In this document: in pieces, positions 18,686 to 27,837 of the stretch | Layout: each line of letters begins with the position of its first letter | Numbering within the stretch: the first letter of the stretch is position 1 | From: JACCZX01 sp963791315 | Lineage (GTDB): Bacteria > Pseudomonadota > Gammaproteobacteria > Burkholderiales > Burkholderiaceae_F | Length of the DNA stretch: 64,000 nt | Reading direction: 5' to 3' | NCBI GenBank assembly: GCA_963791315.1 | Contig: CAWBRQ010000001.1 | Coordinates: 62,001 to 126,000 of the forward strand | Notes under the pieces: model-generated | The model's database searches: none | What the model was told of the DNA's origin: nothing | What the model saw: only the letters and a program-made list of their open reading frames with translations | Made by a program: the position numbers and the translations under genes

Positions 18686-19615
18686 ATGAACGCCGCGCCA
18701 ATTGAATCGGGTCACATCGCTGAAGTCGACGCGGTCGATCGTGCGCAATTGCCGTGGCGCCGGTTTGCATCGCAGTTCGCCGAAAGCAAGATTGCGATGA
18801 TTGGACTGACGATGCTGCTGATCGTGGTGGTCATTGCGCTGCTAGCACCATGGATCGCGCCGCAGAATCCGTACGACTTGACGAAGCTTGATCTGCTCGA
18901 TTCGCGCCAGCCGCCCGGCACGAAAAGCCTCGATGGAATGATCTACTGGCTCGGCACCGACGGCCAGGGACGCGACATGCTTTCAGCGATCTTCTACGGG
19001 CTGCGCGTATCGCTGGTGGTCGGCGTCGTGTCCGGCGCGATCGCGTTGACGATCGGTTCAATCCTCGGCGTGCTCGCCGCGTACCTCGGTGGCCGTTTCG
19101 AGCAACTGGTGATGCGGATCGTCGATATCCAGCTCGGCTTCCCGGCGATCCTGGTCGCACTGATTCTGCTGGCGGTGCTCGGCAAAGGCGTCGACAAGAT
19201 CATCATCGCGCTGGTCACGGTGCAGTGGGCGTATTACGCACGCACCGCGCGCTCGGCTGCGCTGGTCGAGCGCAACAAGGAATATATCGAGGCCGCTCGC
19301 TCGCTCGGATTGTCGGGCGCCCGCATCGTGCTGCGGCATTTGCTACCCAATGCGCTGCCGCCGCTGATTGTCGTCGCCACGGTGCAGGTCGCGCACGCGA
19401 TCGCGCTCGAAGCGACGCTGTCGTTTCTCGGCCTCGGTTTGCCGCCGACCGAGCCGTCGCTTGGGTTGTTGATCGCCAACGGCTACGAGGTGCTGATGTC
19501 TGGCAAGTACTGGATCAGCCTGTATCCCGGCATCGCGTTGTTACTAACGATCCTCGCGATCAATCTGGTCGGCGATCAGCTGCGCGACATTTTGAACCCG
19601 CGGCTGGCGAGATGA
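18686..19615 (+). CDS. ABC transporter permease (DppC/OppC family)
   Basis: A 309-residue permease. A soluble N-terminus of about 30 residues precedes the first helix (IAMIGLTMLLIVVVIALLAP). The extracellular loop has YWLGTDGQGRDMLSAIFYG, the DppC family signature. The EAA loop is YIEAARSLGLSGARIVLRHLLPN. The stop overlaps the start of the next gene (ATGA). Confidence 0.95.
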   Translation: MNAAPIESGHIAEVDAVDRAQLPWRRFASQFAESKIAMIGLTMLLIVVVIALLAPWIAPQNPYDLTKLDLLDSRQPPGTKSLDGMIYWLGTDGQGRDMLSAIFYGLRVSLVVGVVSGAIALTIGSILGVLAAYLGGRFEQLVMRIVDIQLGFPAILVALILLAVLGKGVDKIIIALVTVQWAYYARTARSAALVERNKEYIEAARSLGLSGARIVLRHLLPNALPPLIVVATVQVAHAIALEATLSFLGLGLPPTEPSLGLLIANGYEVLMSGKYWISLYPGIALLLTILAINLVGDQLRDILNPRLAR

Positions 19616-20601
19616 CGGCACTGCTTTGTGTGCGCAACCTGCGCACCGAATTCGCAACCCGCGACGGCGTGCTGCCGGCAGTCGGCGACGTTTCATTCGA
19701 TGTTCAACGCGGCGAGGTGCTGGGCCTTGTCGGCGAATCGGGTTCCGGCAAATCGGTGACCGGATTTTCAATTTTGGGTCTGATCGATCCGCCGGGACGC
19801 GTTGCTGCCGGCAGCATCATGTTTGACGGTACTGAGTTAATCGGTGCATCGCCCGAACACATGCGCTCGCTGCGCGGCAAGCGGATCGCGATGATCTTCC
19901 AGGACCCGATGATGACGCTCAATCCGGTGCTGTCGATAGAAACGCAGATGGTCGAAACCGTGCTTGCGCACGAACACGTATCACGCGAGTCAGCGCGTCA
20001 GCGCGCGATGGCAACGCTGAGCCGAGTAGGCATCGCTTCGCCTGCAGAACGGCTTGCGCAGTATCCGCACCAGTTTTCCGGCGGTATGCGGCAGCGAGTG
20101 GCGATCGCAATCGCAATGCTGCACAGCCCCGACCTGATCATCGCCGACGAACCGACGACTGCGCTCGACGTCACCGTGCAAGGCCAGATCCTGTACGAAA
20201 TGCAAAAGCTGGTGCGCGAATCCGGCACTGCGCTGATCTGGATCACGCACGACCTGGCGGTCGTCGCGGGGCTCGCGGATCGCATTGCAGTGATGTATGC
20301 CGGGCGCATCGTCGAGCTCGGCGAGGCCGACGACGTGCTCGAAACGCCGCGCCATCCGTACACACGCGGACTGCTCGACTCGGTACCCGCTGCGACCGCA
20401 CCTGGTCAGCGTCTGAAGCAGATCAGTGGCTCGACACCGTCGTTGATTGCGCTCGGGCCGGGATGCGCGTTCAGGCAGCGCTGCCCACGTGCCGCCGAGG
20501 CATGTACGTTGATGCCGGAACTTACGCGCATCGGCCGCCGAGAGTTGCGGTGCTACTTCCCGTTGCAGTACACCGAAAGCACCAATGAGCTCTTTGCTTG
20601 A
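19612..20601 (+). CDS. ABC transporter ATP-binding protein (DppD/OppD family)
   Basis: A 329-residue ATPase starting MTALLCVRNLRTEF at ATG 19612. Walker A is GESGSGKSV, the Q-loop is in IFQDPMMTLNPVLSI, the ABC signature FSGGMRQRVAIA, Walker B LIIADEPTTALDVT and the H-loop ITHDLAVVA. The C-terminal oligopeptide domain has CAFRQRCPRAAEAC, which in the family binds an iron-sulfur cluster. It should form a heterodimer with the next gene, which it overlaps by 17 bases. Confidence 0.95.
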   Translation: MTALLCVRNLRTEFATRDGVLPAVGDVSFDVQRGEVLGLVGESGSGKSVTGFSILGLIDPPGRVAAGSIMFDGTELIGASPEHMRSLRGKRIAMIFQDPMMTLNPVLSIETQMVETVLAHEHVSRESARQRAMATLSRVGIASPAERLAQYPHQFSGGMRQRVAIAIAMLHSPDLIIADEPTTALDVTVQGQILYEMQKLVRESGTALIWITHDLAVVAGLADRIAVMYAGRIVELGEADDVLETPRHPYTRGLLDSVPAATAPGQRLKQISGSTPSLIALGPGCAFRQRCPRAAEACTLMPELTRIGRRELRCYFPLQYTESTNELFA

Positions 20602-21580
20602 GTTCGATGCGGTTTCAAAGCGCTTCTCAAAGCGCCTCGACGTTATCGAAAGACTCGCACGGCAATTGGGCGCAAAGGTCAGCGAACATACGGTGTACGC
20701 GGTTGATCAAGTCAGCTTTGACGTCGACGAGCGCGAGGTTGTTGGCCTCGTTGGCGAATCGGGCTGTGGCAAATCGACATTGGGTCGTATCGCCTGCGGT
20801 CTCCATGCACCGAGCGATGGTGCCGTGCGCTATCGAGGCGAGCCGATTGTGCACATCAACGGCGCGCGCCGACCGATTCAGATGATTTTCCAGGATCCGT
20901 TTGCATCGTTGAATCCGCGGATGCGTGTCGCGCAAATCATCGGTGAAGCACCCCGTGTGCACGGCCTGATCGACGCTGGCGAGAGCGAGGATTACGTTGC
21001 ACAGTTACTGAAGCAAGTAGGACTCGACCCGGGTTACGTGCGCCGCTATCCGCACCAGTTTTCCGGTGGACAGCGAGCACGCATCGGCATCGCGCGCGCG
21101 CTGGCGGTCAAGCCCGAGTTTCTGGTGTGCGACGAGGCGGTCGCCGCGCTCGACGTGTCAATCCAGGCGCAAGTGCTGAATCTGTTCATGGACCTGCGCG
21201 ATGAGTTTCAGCTAACCTATTTGTTTATCAGCCATGATCTGGGCGTCGTACGGCATCTGTCGGATCGGGTGGTCGTGATGTACTTGGGCCGCATCGTCGA
21301 AATCGCAGCAACCGAAGCCTTGTTCGCAGAGCCCAACCATCCTTACACGCAGGCGCTGCTGACCGAGGTGCCGCGCATCGATCGCAAACGGCGCGCGTTC
21401 GTTGCGATCAAGGGCGAGATTCCGTCGCCGCTGGCGCCGCCGTCAGGTTGCCACTTTCATCCGCGCTGTCCGCACGCGATGCCGAGGTGTTCGGTCGAAG
21501 TGCCTGCACTGCGCGCGATCTCGCCGGCACGCTGGTCCGCGTGCCACTTGAATGACGTTCGACCCGGCTCACTGCAATGA
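20585..21580 (+). CDS. ABC transporter ATP-binding protein (DppF/OppF family)
   Basis: A 331-residue ATPase. Walker A is GESGCGKST, the Q-loop IFQDPFASLNPRM, the signature FSGGQRARIGIARAL, Walker B FLVCDEAVAALDVS and the H-loop ISHDLGVVRHL. The family usually has DEPVSALDVS at Walker B; here Pro is Ala but the catalytic Glu is kept. The C-terminal cysteine motif is CHFHPRCPHAMPRC. The stop overlaps the start of the hydrolase gene by 4 bases. Confidence 0.94.
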   Translation: MSSLLEFDAVSKRFSKRLDVIERLARQLGAKVSEHTVYAVDQVSFDVDEREVVGLVGESGCGKSTLGRIACGLHAPSDGAVRYRGEPIVHINGARRPIQMIFQDPFASLNPRMRVAQIIGEAPRVHGLIDAGESEDYVAQLLKQVGLDPGYVRRYPHQFSGGQRARIGIARALAVKPEFLVCDEAVAALDVSIQAQVLNLFMDLRDEFQLTYLFISHDLGVVRHLSDRVVVMYLGRIVEIAATEALFAEPNHPYTQALLTEVPRIDRKRRAFVAIKGEIPSPLAPPSGCHFHPRCPHAMPRCSVEVPALRAISPARWSACHLNDVRPGSLQ

Positions 21581-22442
21581 ACAACGCGACCTTTCGCTTA
21601 CATGGCCCGCAGCAGCAGCCGCGCGTACCACTAGTACTTGACTCGCCGCACTCCGGCTTCGAGTTTCCGGCGGACTTCGATGCGGTTCTGTCGGAATTCG
21701 ATTTGCGCGACGGCGAAGATTGCTTCGTGGATGAGCTCTACATGCCGGGCACCGAGCTCGGTATTCCACTGCTCGCCGCGCAAACGCCGCGCACGTATCT
21801 CGACCCGAACCGCCATGCGGGCGACATCGACCTCGACTTGATCGAAGGCGGAAAGTGGCCGCGCGCGCACGTGCCGAGTGGCAAGGCGCGCATCGGCAAG
21901 GCGCTGATCTGGAGGACGCTTGATGATGGACGCGCAATCTACGGGCGCAAGCTGACGGTTGACGAGGTGCTTTCGCGAATCGAGCGCCATCACACGCCCT
22001 ACCATCGCGCGTTGAAAGACGCGATTGACCGTGCGCATGCCGGCTTTGGCTTCGTCTATCACATCAATTGTCATTCGATGAATTCGGTGGCCGGGAAAGA
22101 TGGGCGAAGGAGGCGCAAGGCTCACCGCGAGCGGATTTCGTTCTCGGCGATCGCGACGGCTCGACATGCGATCCGGCGTTCACTGAGTTCGTGCGCGCCA
22201 CGTTGGCAGCGACGGGCCACGCGGTTAGCGTCAACGATCCGTACAAGGGCGTCGAGCTGGTCAAGGCCTATTCGAAGCCGGCCGCCCGACGCCATAGCCT
22301 GCAGCTTGAGATCAACAAGCGGCTCTACATGGACGAGGCAAAGCGTGAACGCAATGCCGGCTTCGTGCCGTTACAGCGCAAGCTGCAGAACCTGATCGAA
22401 GCGATCGTTGACTACATCGAAAAGGAAGCCCGACGTGACTGA
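21577..22442 (+). CDS. N-formylglutamate amidohydrolase family protein, frameshifted
   Basis: A HutG-like Zn-dependent amidohydrolase of about 288 residues. The first frame has LVLDSPHSGFEFP, TYLDPNRHAGDIDLDL and HINCHSMNSVAG, which carry the metal-ligand His and Asp residues. Two small shifts between about 22095 and 22135 lead into a third segment starting DFVLGDRDGSTCDPAFTEFV and LQLEINKRLYMDEA. The family hydrolyses N-acyl amino acids, classically N-formylglutamate. Its position directly after a peptide-type importer, overlapping by 4 bases, suggests that it acts on the imported compound. Confidence 0.8.
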
Positions 22443-23413
22443 ACGTGTAGCTGAGCCCGTGCGCGGGCATCATCCAGTCGAAGTGCAGCCTCCCGACATC
22501 GGGAAATACAAGCAAGGCAACACCGGAGTCGACTACGTTCACACGATCGACTCCGGGCGTGCCGGCCCGACCGTGATGGTGCAGGCGCTGACGCATGGCA
22601 ACGAGTTCTGCGGTGCGCACGCGCTCGATTACCTGCTGCGGGAGCAGATCAAGCCGGCCGCGGGCAAATGGGTCATTGCTTTTGCCAACGTCGACGCCTA
22701 CGCACGTTTTGACTTCGACGATCCGGACGCATCGCGCTTATATCGACGAGGATTACAACCGCGTATGGGCCGACGATGTTCTGTTCGGTGCGCGCGATTC
22801 GACCGAGCTGCGTCGGGCGCGCCAACTGCAGCCGTTCGTTGACGCCGCCGACTTTCTGCTCGACATTCATTCGATGCACGAGCCGTGCCGGCCGATCATG
22901 GTGTGCGGCATGGTCGACAAGCACGTTGGTCTGGCGCGCAAGGTTGGGCTGCCCGCCGATCTGCTGCTCGATACCGGCCACCCAGCGGGCGTGCGCATGC
23001 GTGACCGCGGCAGCTTTAACGACCCGACGAGTCCGCGCGCAGCGGTATTGATCGAGTGCGGTCAACACTGGGAAAAGTCCGCGGTCGACGTCGCTATCGA
23101 CACGATGCTGCGCTTTCTTGCCGCGACCGGCAGCGTTTCGTTTGACTCAATCCAATCCAGGTTGAAGGTCAAACCGCCGGCGCGGCAGCGAGTGATTCGC
23201 GTCACAGAGCCCGTCGTGGCGAAGTCGATGAACTTTGAGTTCGTCGTCCCTATGGAAGGACTAGGAATCGTTCCGAAAGCCGGCATGCCTATTGCACGCG
23301 ATGGCGACAAGGTCTGGGTGGCGCCGTACGACGACACCGTGCTGGTAATGCCTTCGCTGCGGCACTTGCGGCCCGGCAACACGCAGGTGAGGCTCGGCCG
23401 TTACGAAGATTAG
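22435..23413 (+). CDS. Succinylglutamate desuccinylase/aspartoacylase family protein, frameshifted
   Basis: An M14-type Zn-dependent deacylase of about 325 residues. It starts at GTG 22435 (TERVAEPVRGHHPVEV), overlapping the previous gene. The Zn site begins ALTHGNEFCGAHALDYLL (His and Glu) and continues with LLDIHSMHEP. The frame breaks near 22740, between DFDDPDASR and YIDEDYNRVWADD. The catalytic Glu is expected in AAVLIECGQHWEKSA. Known relatives deacylate N-acetylaspartate or N-succinylglutamate; the substrate here is not determined. Confidence 0.8.
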
Positions 23414-23422
23414 GAGGCAGCG

Positions 23423-24050
23423 ATGAATGGAAGATTCGCGGGCGCGGCGCTATTGGCGGCTGCCATCGTGGCGTTATCGGGCTGTGCGAGCACTGAGATC
23501 AACGCGCGATGGCTTAACCCGCAGGCCGGCAATCGCCTGCCGGTCAAAAGCGTGATGGTCATGGACATTAACCGCGATTCAACCGCGCGCCGAATCTATG
23601 AAGACGCGATGGTGGCGCAACTGAACGCGCGCGGCGTCAAGGCGGTGCAGTCGTACAAATTCCTACCGGATGATGGACCTGCCGAACAGCAGGTGATTCA
23701 GGCGGCGGTTGCGAAAGTCGGCGCCGATGCGGTGCTGATTTCGCGCACGGTCAGCGTCACCCATGAAGTGCAGGTGTCACCAGGATATGGTCGCCGGCCC
23801 ACCGTGGGGTTTTGGATGGCCCGGTTTCTATGGCTACTACCACGGCTACTGGTCCGCCGCGTACGCGTTTCCGCCGAGCGTTTACACGGTGCAAAAAGTG
23901 CTGGTCGATACGCGGCTGTTCGATGCGAAGGAATACCTGGTGCTCTGGTCCAGCTCGTCGACGACCGTGCCAACCGGCTCGATGCAGCAGACGATTCAGG
24001 ACTTTGCCAAGACCATCACCGAGACGCTCGCGAACGACAAGGTGATGTAG
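23423..24050 (+). CDS. Predicted lipoprotein, frameshifted
   Basis: A good ribosome-binding site (GGAGG) precedes MNGRFAGAALLAAAIVALSGC, a lipoprotein signal with lipobox LSGC at Cys21. The mature part begins ASTEINARWLNPQAG and resembles small outer-membrane lipoproteins; I do not recognise the family. After SVTHEVQVSPGYG (about 23790-23810) the frame shifts to one encoding PPWGFGWPGFYGYYHGYW, rich in Gly and aromatics, and ending TLANDKVM. About 208 residues in total. Last gene of the importer-hydrolase run. Confidence 0.65.
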
Positions 24051-24054
24051 CTCC

Positions 24055-24618
24055 TCAATAGGTCGCGACAACGCTGTCGTCGCGAATGTCGAGCAGCGTT
24101 TCGGCGACCCGCACGCAATCGTCGACATGCCGGTCGCCGAGCGCTTTTAACGCAGTGAATGACAGTGATGCCGCCACCGCCTGGCCGGCGAACGGCACGT
24201 ATTTCGCTGCCTGTTTGGCGCTCAACCTGACGCCAACGGTTTTCAGCACCTTGATCACCACCTCACGCGTAACGATGCGCCCGACCAGCGCACTGCCGAC
24301 CGCCATCACCGCCTTGTAGGCGAAGAGTCTTCTGTGCGGCGCAAGTTGTTCGATCTGTTCTGGGGTCAACCCGAAACGCTGATTGATCTGCTCGATCATC
24401 TTGAGCAGCACGGTAATGTCGACCGCGACATCGACTCCCGGCATCGGAATCACCGACGCGCCGGCTGAGATCAATGCGCGGCGTGTGACCAGCCTACGGC
24501 ATTCGCTGGCGAGCTGAACGATATCGCGGCGTGTCGCTGGAACCAGGTTCGAGCTCGTGCGCGCGGTCGCCTTTTTCGAGCGGCGTGCGCGCCTAACGGC
24601 GACTGAAGTGGAGGCCAT
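24055..24618 (-). CDS. DUF697-like protein
   Basis: A 187-residue protein with a basic N-terminus (RRARRSKKATARTSS) and amphipathic or membrane-associated helices typical of DUF697: ALISAGASVIPMPGVDVAVD, MIEQINQRFGLTPEQIEQL and KYVPFAGQAVAASLSF. DUF697 proteins are thought to associate with the inner membrane, often next to GTPases; function is unknown. It converges with the lipoprotein gene, with a 4-base gap. Confidence 0.7.
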   Translation of the reverse strand: MASTSVAVRRARRSKKATARTSSNLVPATRRDIVQLASECRRLVTRRALISAGASVIPMPGVDVAVDITVLLKMIEQINQRFGLTPEQIEQLAPHRRLFAYKAVMAVGSALVGRIVTREVVIKVLKTVGVRLSAKQAAKYVPFAGQAVAASLSFTALKALGDRHVDDCVRVAETLLDIRDDSVVATY

Positions 24619-24635
24619 TGAAAATGAGATCGCGA

Positions 24636-25224
24636 TTAGATCGTTGGGTGGTGCTTAGAAGGCAAGTTCACGCGCCCCCATTTCAGCGTTCGGCTCATCC
24701 ACACAACCTCGTCAAGGAAACCGTTGACGCGCTTTACATACGCATCGTCTAGCAGCTTGCCGGTGTCGTCGAATTTGTTTTGCACGGTCGGAAACTGCAG
24801 GTCCGTAAACGTAACCGCAAGACCCAAGCTCGCGCACCATCGGGACCATCGCCTCGATAACGCGTGTTCCACCCCAGGCACCTGCCGAGACACCCACCAA
24901 CGCCACAGCCTTGTGTATATATTCCTTCAACAGCAAGTCGAGCACGCTCTTTAGCGCACCGGGGTAACCGTGGTTGTACTCCGGCGTAACAATGACCAGA
25001 CCATCGGCACGAATGATTGCGTCACGCCATTGCGGAAACCGGTCCTTAATGTCCAGTCCGTAGTCGTCTTGTGGAAGCGCAAAGTCCGCGACATCGAACA
25101 ACTGTGTTTCGATATCCGACCGCGCCGACATTGCAGCATGCAACCAGTGAGCAACATGCACGCTCCTGCGCAGTTTTCGATTGGTGCCCAGCAGAACTGG
25201 CAAGAAAACGGGTGTCTTGTCCAA
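24636..25224 (-). CDS. NADPH-dependent FMN reductase family protein, frameshifted
   Basis: A flavodoxin-like protein of about 195 residues. FMN-binding motifs are LLGTNRKLRRSVHVA (phosphate loop) and VTPEYNHGYPGALKSVLDLL, diagnostic of this NAD(P)H-dependent reductase family. After AMVPMVREL (about 24835) the frame shifts; another frame continues GLAVTFTDLQFPTVQNKFDD and ends LPSKHHPTI. Probably a quinone, azo-compound or flavin reductase. It is divergent from hemA. Confidence 0.82.
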
Positions 25225-25344
25225 ACTCGCGCTCCAATTGGGGTGTCGCTCCTCGTGCCTCTGTAGAAATCGAGACCGTGCGCCGCAGCATGGTAATCCG
25301 ATTAACTACGGCCAGCCCCCGTTCATCGTCGTTTTCATTCGAGC

Positions 25345-25369
25345 TTGAGGCGCATAGCGCCCCTATAAT
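25345..25369 (+). promoter_or_regulatory. Candidate hemA promoter
   Basis: A perfect -10 box TATAAT (25364-25369) lies 54 bases before the hemA start. TTGAGG (25345-25350) resembles a -35 but the 13-base spacing is too short, so the true -35 is uncertain. Between them GGCGC-ATA-GCGCC (25349-25361) is a perfect inverted repeat, which could be an operator. Confidence 0.45.
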
Positions 25370-25423
25370 TCTGCGGTCCCAAACAAGGATCCAGGCGCGC
25401 GATAGCGGCCAACGCAGTCGTCG

Positions 25424-26698
25424 ATGCAGCTCCTTACCCTCGGGCTCAACCACACCACCGCTCCTCTCGCCGTGCGCGAGCGCGTTGCCTTTTTGGCTGA
25501 CGAGGTTGGTGCAACGATCGGGCGCTTGCGCGAGCGTCTGAGCGCGCCTGCCGGGGGCCGCGTCAGCGAGGCTGCGATCGTTTCGACCTGCAACCGAACC
25601 GAGCTCTATTGCGCGGTCGAGGAGCCCGACGTTGCACAGCACGCGCTACACCAGTTCGTCGCCGCCGAGCGCCAGTTGGATCTGGACGAATTGCAGCGAC
25701 ATTCGTACGTGCTACCGCACGTGAACGCCGTGCGACACGCGTTTCGGGTCGCCAGCGGCCTCGACTCGATGGTGCTGGGCGAGCCGCAGATCCTTGGCCA
25801 GATGAAGGAAGCCGAGAAACTGGCGCGTAACGCCGGCGGGCTCGGCTTGATGCTGAACCACTTGTTTCAACGTACCTTCGCCGTCGCGAAAGAGGTTCGC
25901 TCGACGACCGAGATCGGTACGCAGTCGGTCTCGATGGCGGCTGCCGCGGTACGCGTCGCGCGCAAGATTTTCGGCGAACTCGGCGAAAGCCATGTGTTGT
26001 TCGTCGGCGCCGGCGAGATGATCGATCTGACCGCGACGCACTTCGCCGCGCAGCGGCCGAAGTCGATTACGGTGGCGAATCGAACGCTCGATCGTGCCGA
26101 AGCGGTCGCGGCGCGCCTGCACGGAAAGGCGATGAAGCTGGGCGACTTGCCCGAAGCGATGGCGAGGTTCGACATCGTCGTGTCATGCACGGCCAGCCTG
26201 TTGCCGATCATCGGACTCGGGATGGTCGAACGCGCGATTCGCACGCGCCGGCACAAACCGATGTTCATCGTCGACCTGGCGGTACCCCGCGACGTCGAAC
26301 CCGAAGTTGCACGCCTCGACGACGTCTACGTGCACACGGTTGACGATCTCGGCAAGGTGGTCGCAAGCGGCAACGACACACGGCAGGCAGCCGTCGCACA
26401 GGCGGAAGCGATCATTGAATCGCGAGTGCGAGATTTCGAAGAATGGATCCGGGTGCGGCGTGCGGTGCCGACAATCCAGGACTTGCACGGCCGTGCCGAC
26501 GCGCTGCGCACGCGCGAGTTGCAACGTGCATTGAAACTGCTCGCAAGAGGGGAACCGCCCGAGCGGGTGATCGAGCAGCTATCACACGCGCTGACGAACA
26601 AGTTTCTGCACGACCCGATGAGCGCCCTGCGCGCCGCCGGCGACGACGACGAGCACGCACGCCTGCAGGCCCTGCTCGCACGCTTCTACTCGGAGTAG
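25424..26698 (+). CDS. hemA: Glutamyl-tRNA reductase
   Basis: A 424-residue enzyme that reduces glutamyl-tRNA to glutamate-1-semialdehyde, the first step of C5-pathway tetrapyrrole synthesis. The catalytic Cys56 is in SEAAIVSTCNRTELYCA. Substrate-site residues are in FRVASGLDSMVLGEPQILGQ. The NADPH site is VLFVGAGEM, and the C-terminal dimerisation domain ends with the family's HDPMSALRAAG. It begins the hemA-prfA-prmC run, conserved in many proteobacteria. Confidence 0.97.
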   Translation: MQLLTLGLNHTTAPLAVRERVAFLADEVGATIGRLRERLSAPAGGRVSEAAIVSTCNRTELYCAVEEPDVAQHALHQFVAAERQLDLDELQRHSYVLPHVNAVRHAFRVASGLDSMVLGEPQILGQMKEAEKLARNAGGLGLMLNHLFQRTFAVAKEVRSTTEIGTQSVSMAAAAVRVARKIFGELGESHVLFVGAGEMIDLTATHFAAQRPKSITVANRTLDRAEAVAARLHGKAMKLGDLPEAMARFDIVVSCTASLLPIIGLGMVERAIRTRRHKPMFIVDLAVPRDVEPEVARLDDVYVHTVDDLGKVVASGNDTRQAAVAQAEAIIESRVRDFEEWIRVRRAVPTIQDLHGRADALRTRELQRALKLLARGEPPERVIEQLSHALTNKFLHDPMSALRAAGDDDEHARLQALLARFYSE

Positions 26699-26714
26699 GT
26701 AAAGCCCGTTGCAC

Positions 26715-26733
26715 GTGCGACCGCGGGTCGCAC
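26715..26733. repeat. Perfect hairpin between hemA and prfA
   Basis: GTGCGACC-GCG-GGTCGCAC is a perfect inverted repeat with an 8 bp stem and 3-base loop, 16 bases after the hemA stop and 18 before the prfA start. No U-run follows, so it is unlikely to be a standard terminator. It could be an mRNA processing or stability element. Confidence 0.6.
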
Positions 26734-26751
26734 TGCGGTCTAATCTGACCT

Positions 26752-27837
26752 ATGAAAACCTCAATGCGAACCAAACTCGAGCAGCTTGCGAGGCGGCTCG
26801 ACGAAATCGACGTGCATTTGTCGGACGAGCACGCGGCACGGGACATGAACCGCTTTCGGACGCTCGGGCAGGAGCGGTCGGAAATCGAGCCCGTCGTCAG
26901 CCGCTTTCACGACTACAAGCGCGCCGAGAGCGACCTGCAAAGTGCGCAGCAGATGCTTTCCGAGCCCGAGATGAAAGCGCTCGCCGAGGAAGAGATCGAC
27001 GCATCCAAAGCGCGCATCGTGGCGCTCGAAGGCGAACTGCAAGGACTGCTGCTGCCTAGAGACCCCAACGACGATCGCAACATCTTTCTGGAGATACGTG
27101 CCGGAACCGGCGGCGACGAGTCAGGATTGTTCGCCGGCGACCTGCTGCGCATGTATATGCGGTATGCCGAGCGCCACCGCTGGGCGACCGAGATGATTTC
27201 CGAGAGTGCATCCGACATGGGCGGCTACAAAGAGGTCATCGTCCGCTTGGTCGGAGCCGGCGCTTACTCGAAGCTGAAGTTCGAATCAGGCGGCCATCGA
27301 GTGCAGCGCGTTCCGGTGACCGAAGCGCAAGGGCGGATTCACACGTCGGCGTGTACGGTCGCAGTCCTGCCCGAGGCCGACGAAATCGATGACGTCAAGA
27401 TCGATCCGAGCGAGATTCGGATCGATGTGTTCCGCGCTTCAGGTGCCGGGGGACAACACGTCAACAAAACCGAAAGCGCCGTGCGAATTACGCACCTGCC
27501 GACCAATATCGTCGTCGAATGCCAGGACGACCGTTCGCAGCACAAGAACCGCGAGCGTGCGATGAAGATTCTTGCCGCCCGCATCAAGGACCAGCAAACG
27601 CGCGATCAGCAGGCGAAAGAGGCGTCGACTCGCAAAACGTTGATTGGATCGGGCGATCGCTCGGAGCGCATCCGTACCTACAACTTTCCGCAAGGCCGCG
27701 TGACCGATCACCGCATCAACCTGACCTTGTATCGAATTGACGCGATCATGGACGGTGATCTCGACGAGCTAACCGAGAGACTTGCTGCCGAGCATCAGGC
27801 CGAACTGCTGGCAGCGCTGGGCGATGCAGTTCAGTGA
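26752..27837 (+). CDS. prfA: Peptide chain release factor 1
   Basis: A 361-residue class I release factor. The catalytic GGQ is in RASGAGGQHVNKTESAVR. The codon-recognition tripeptide is PVT in HRVQRVPVTEAQGRIHTS, the RF1 type (Pro-x-Thr) reading UAG and UAA. The N-terminal domain is helical and acidic. It is methylated at the GGQ Gln by PrmC, whose gene follows with a 14-base overlap. Confidence 0.97.
   Translation: MKTSMRTKLEQLARRLDEIDVHLSDEHAARDMNRFRTLGQERSEIEPVVSRFHDYKRAESDLQSAQQMLSEPEMKALAEEEIDASKARIVALEGELQGLLLPRDPNDDRNIFLEIRAGTGGDESGLFAGDLLRMYMRYAERHRWATEMISESASDMGGYKEVIVRLVGAGAYSKLKFESGGHRVQRVPVTEAQGRIHTSACTVAVLPEADEIDDVKIDPSEIRIDVFRASGAGGQHVNKTESAVRITHLPTNIVVECQDDRSQHKNRERAMKILAARIKDQQTRDQQAKEASTRKTLIGSGDRSERIRTYNFPQGRVTDHRINLTLYRIDAIMDGDLDELTERLAAEHQAELLAALGDAVQ

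Noticed and set aside
20585..21580. DEAV instead of DEPV in Walker B of the DppF-type ATPase as a sign of inactivity
   Set aside because: The catalytic Asp-Glu pair and all other motifs are intact, and Ala at this place is tolerated in the family.
25071..25541. Plus-strand frame through the hemA promoter region
   Set aside because: It runs out of frame into hemA, is Arg/Ser-rich and lacks a ribosome-binding site; hemA starts clearly at 25424.
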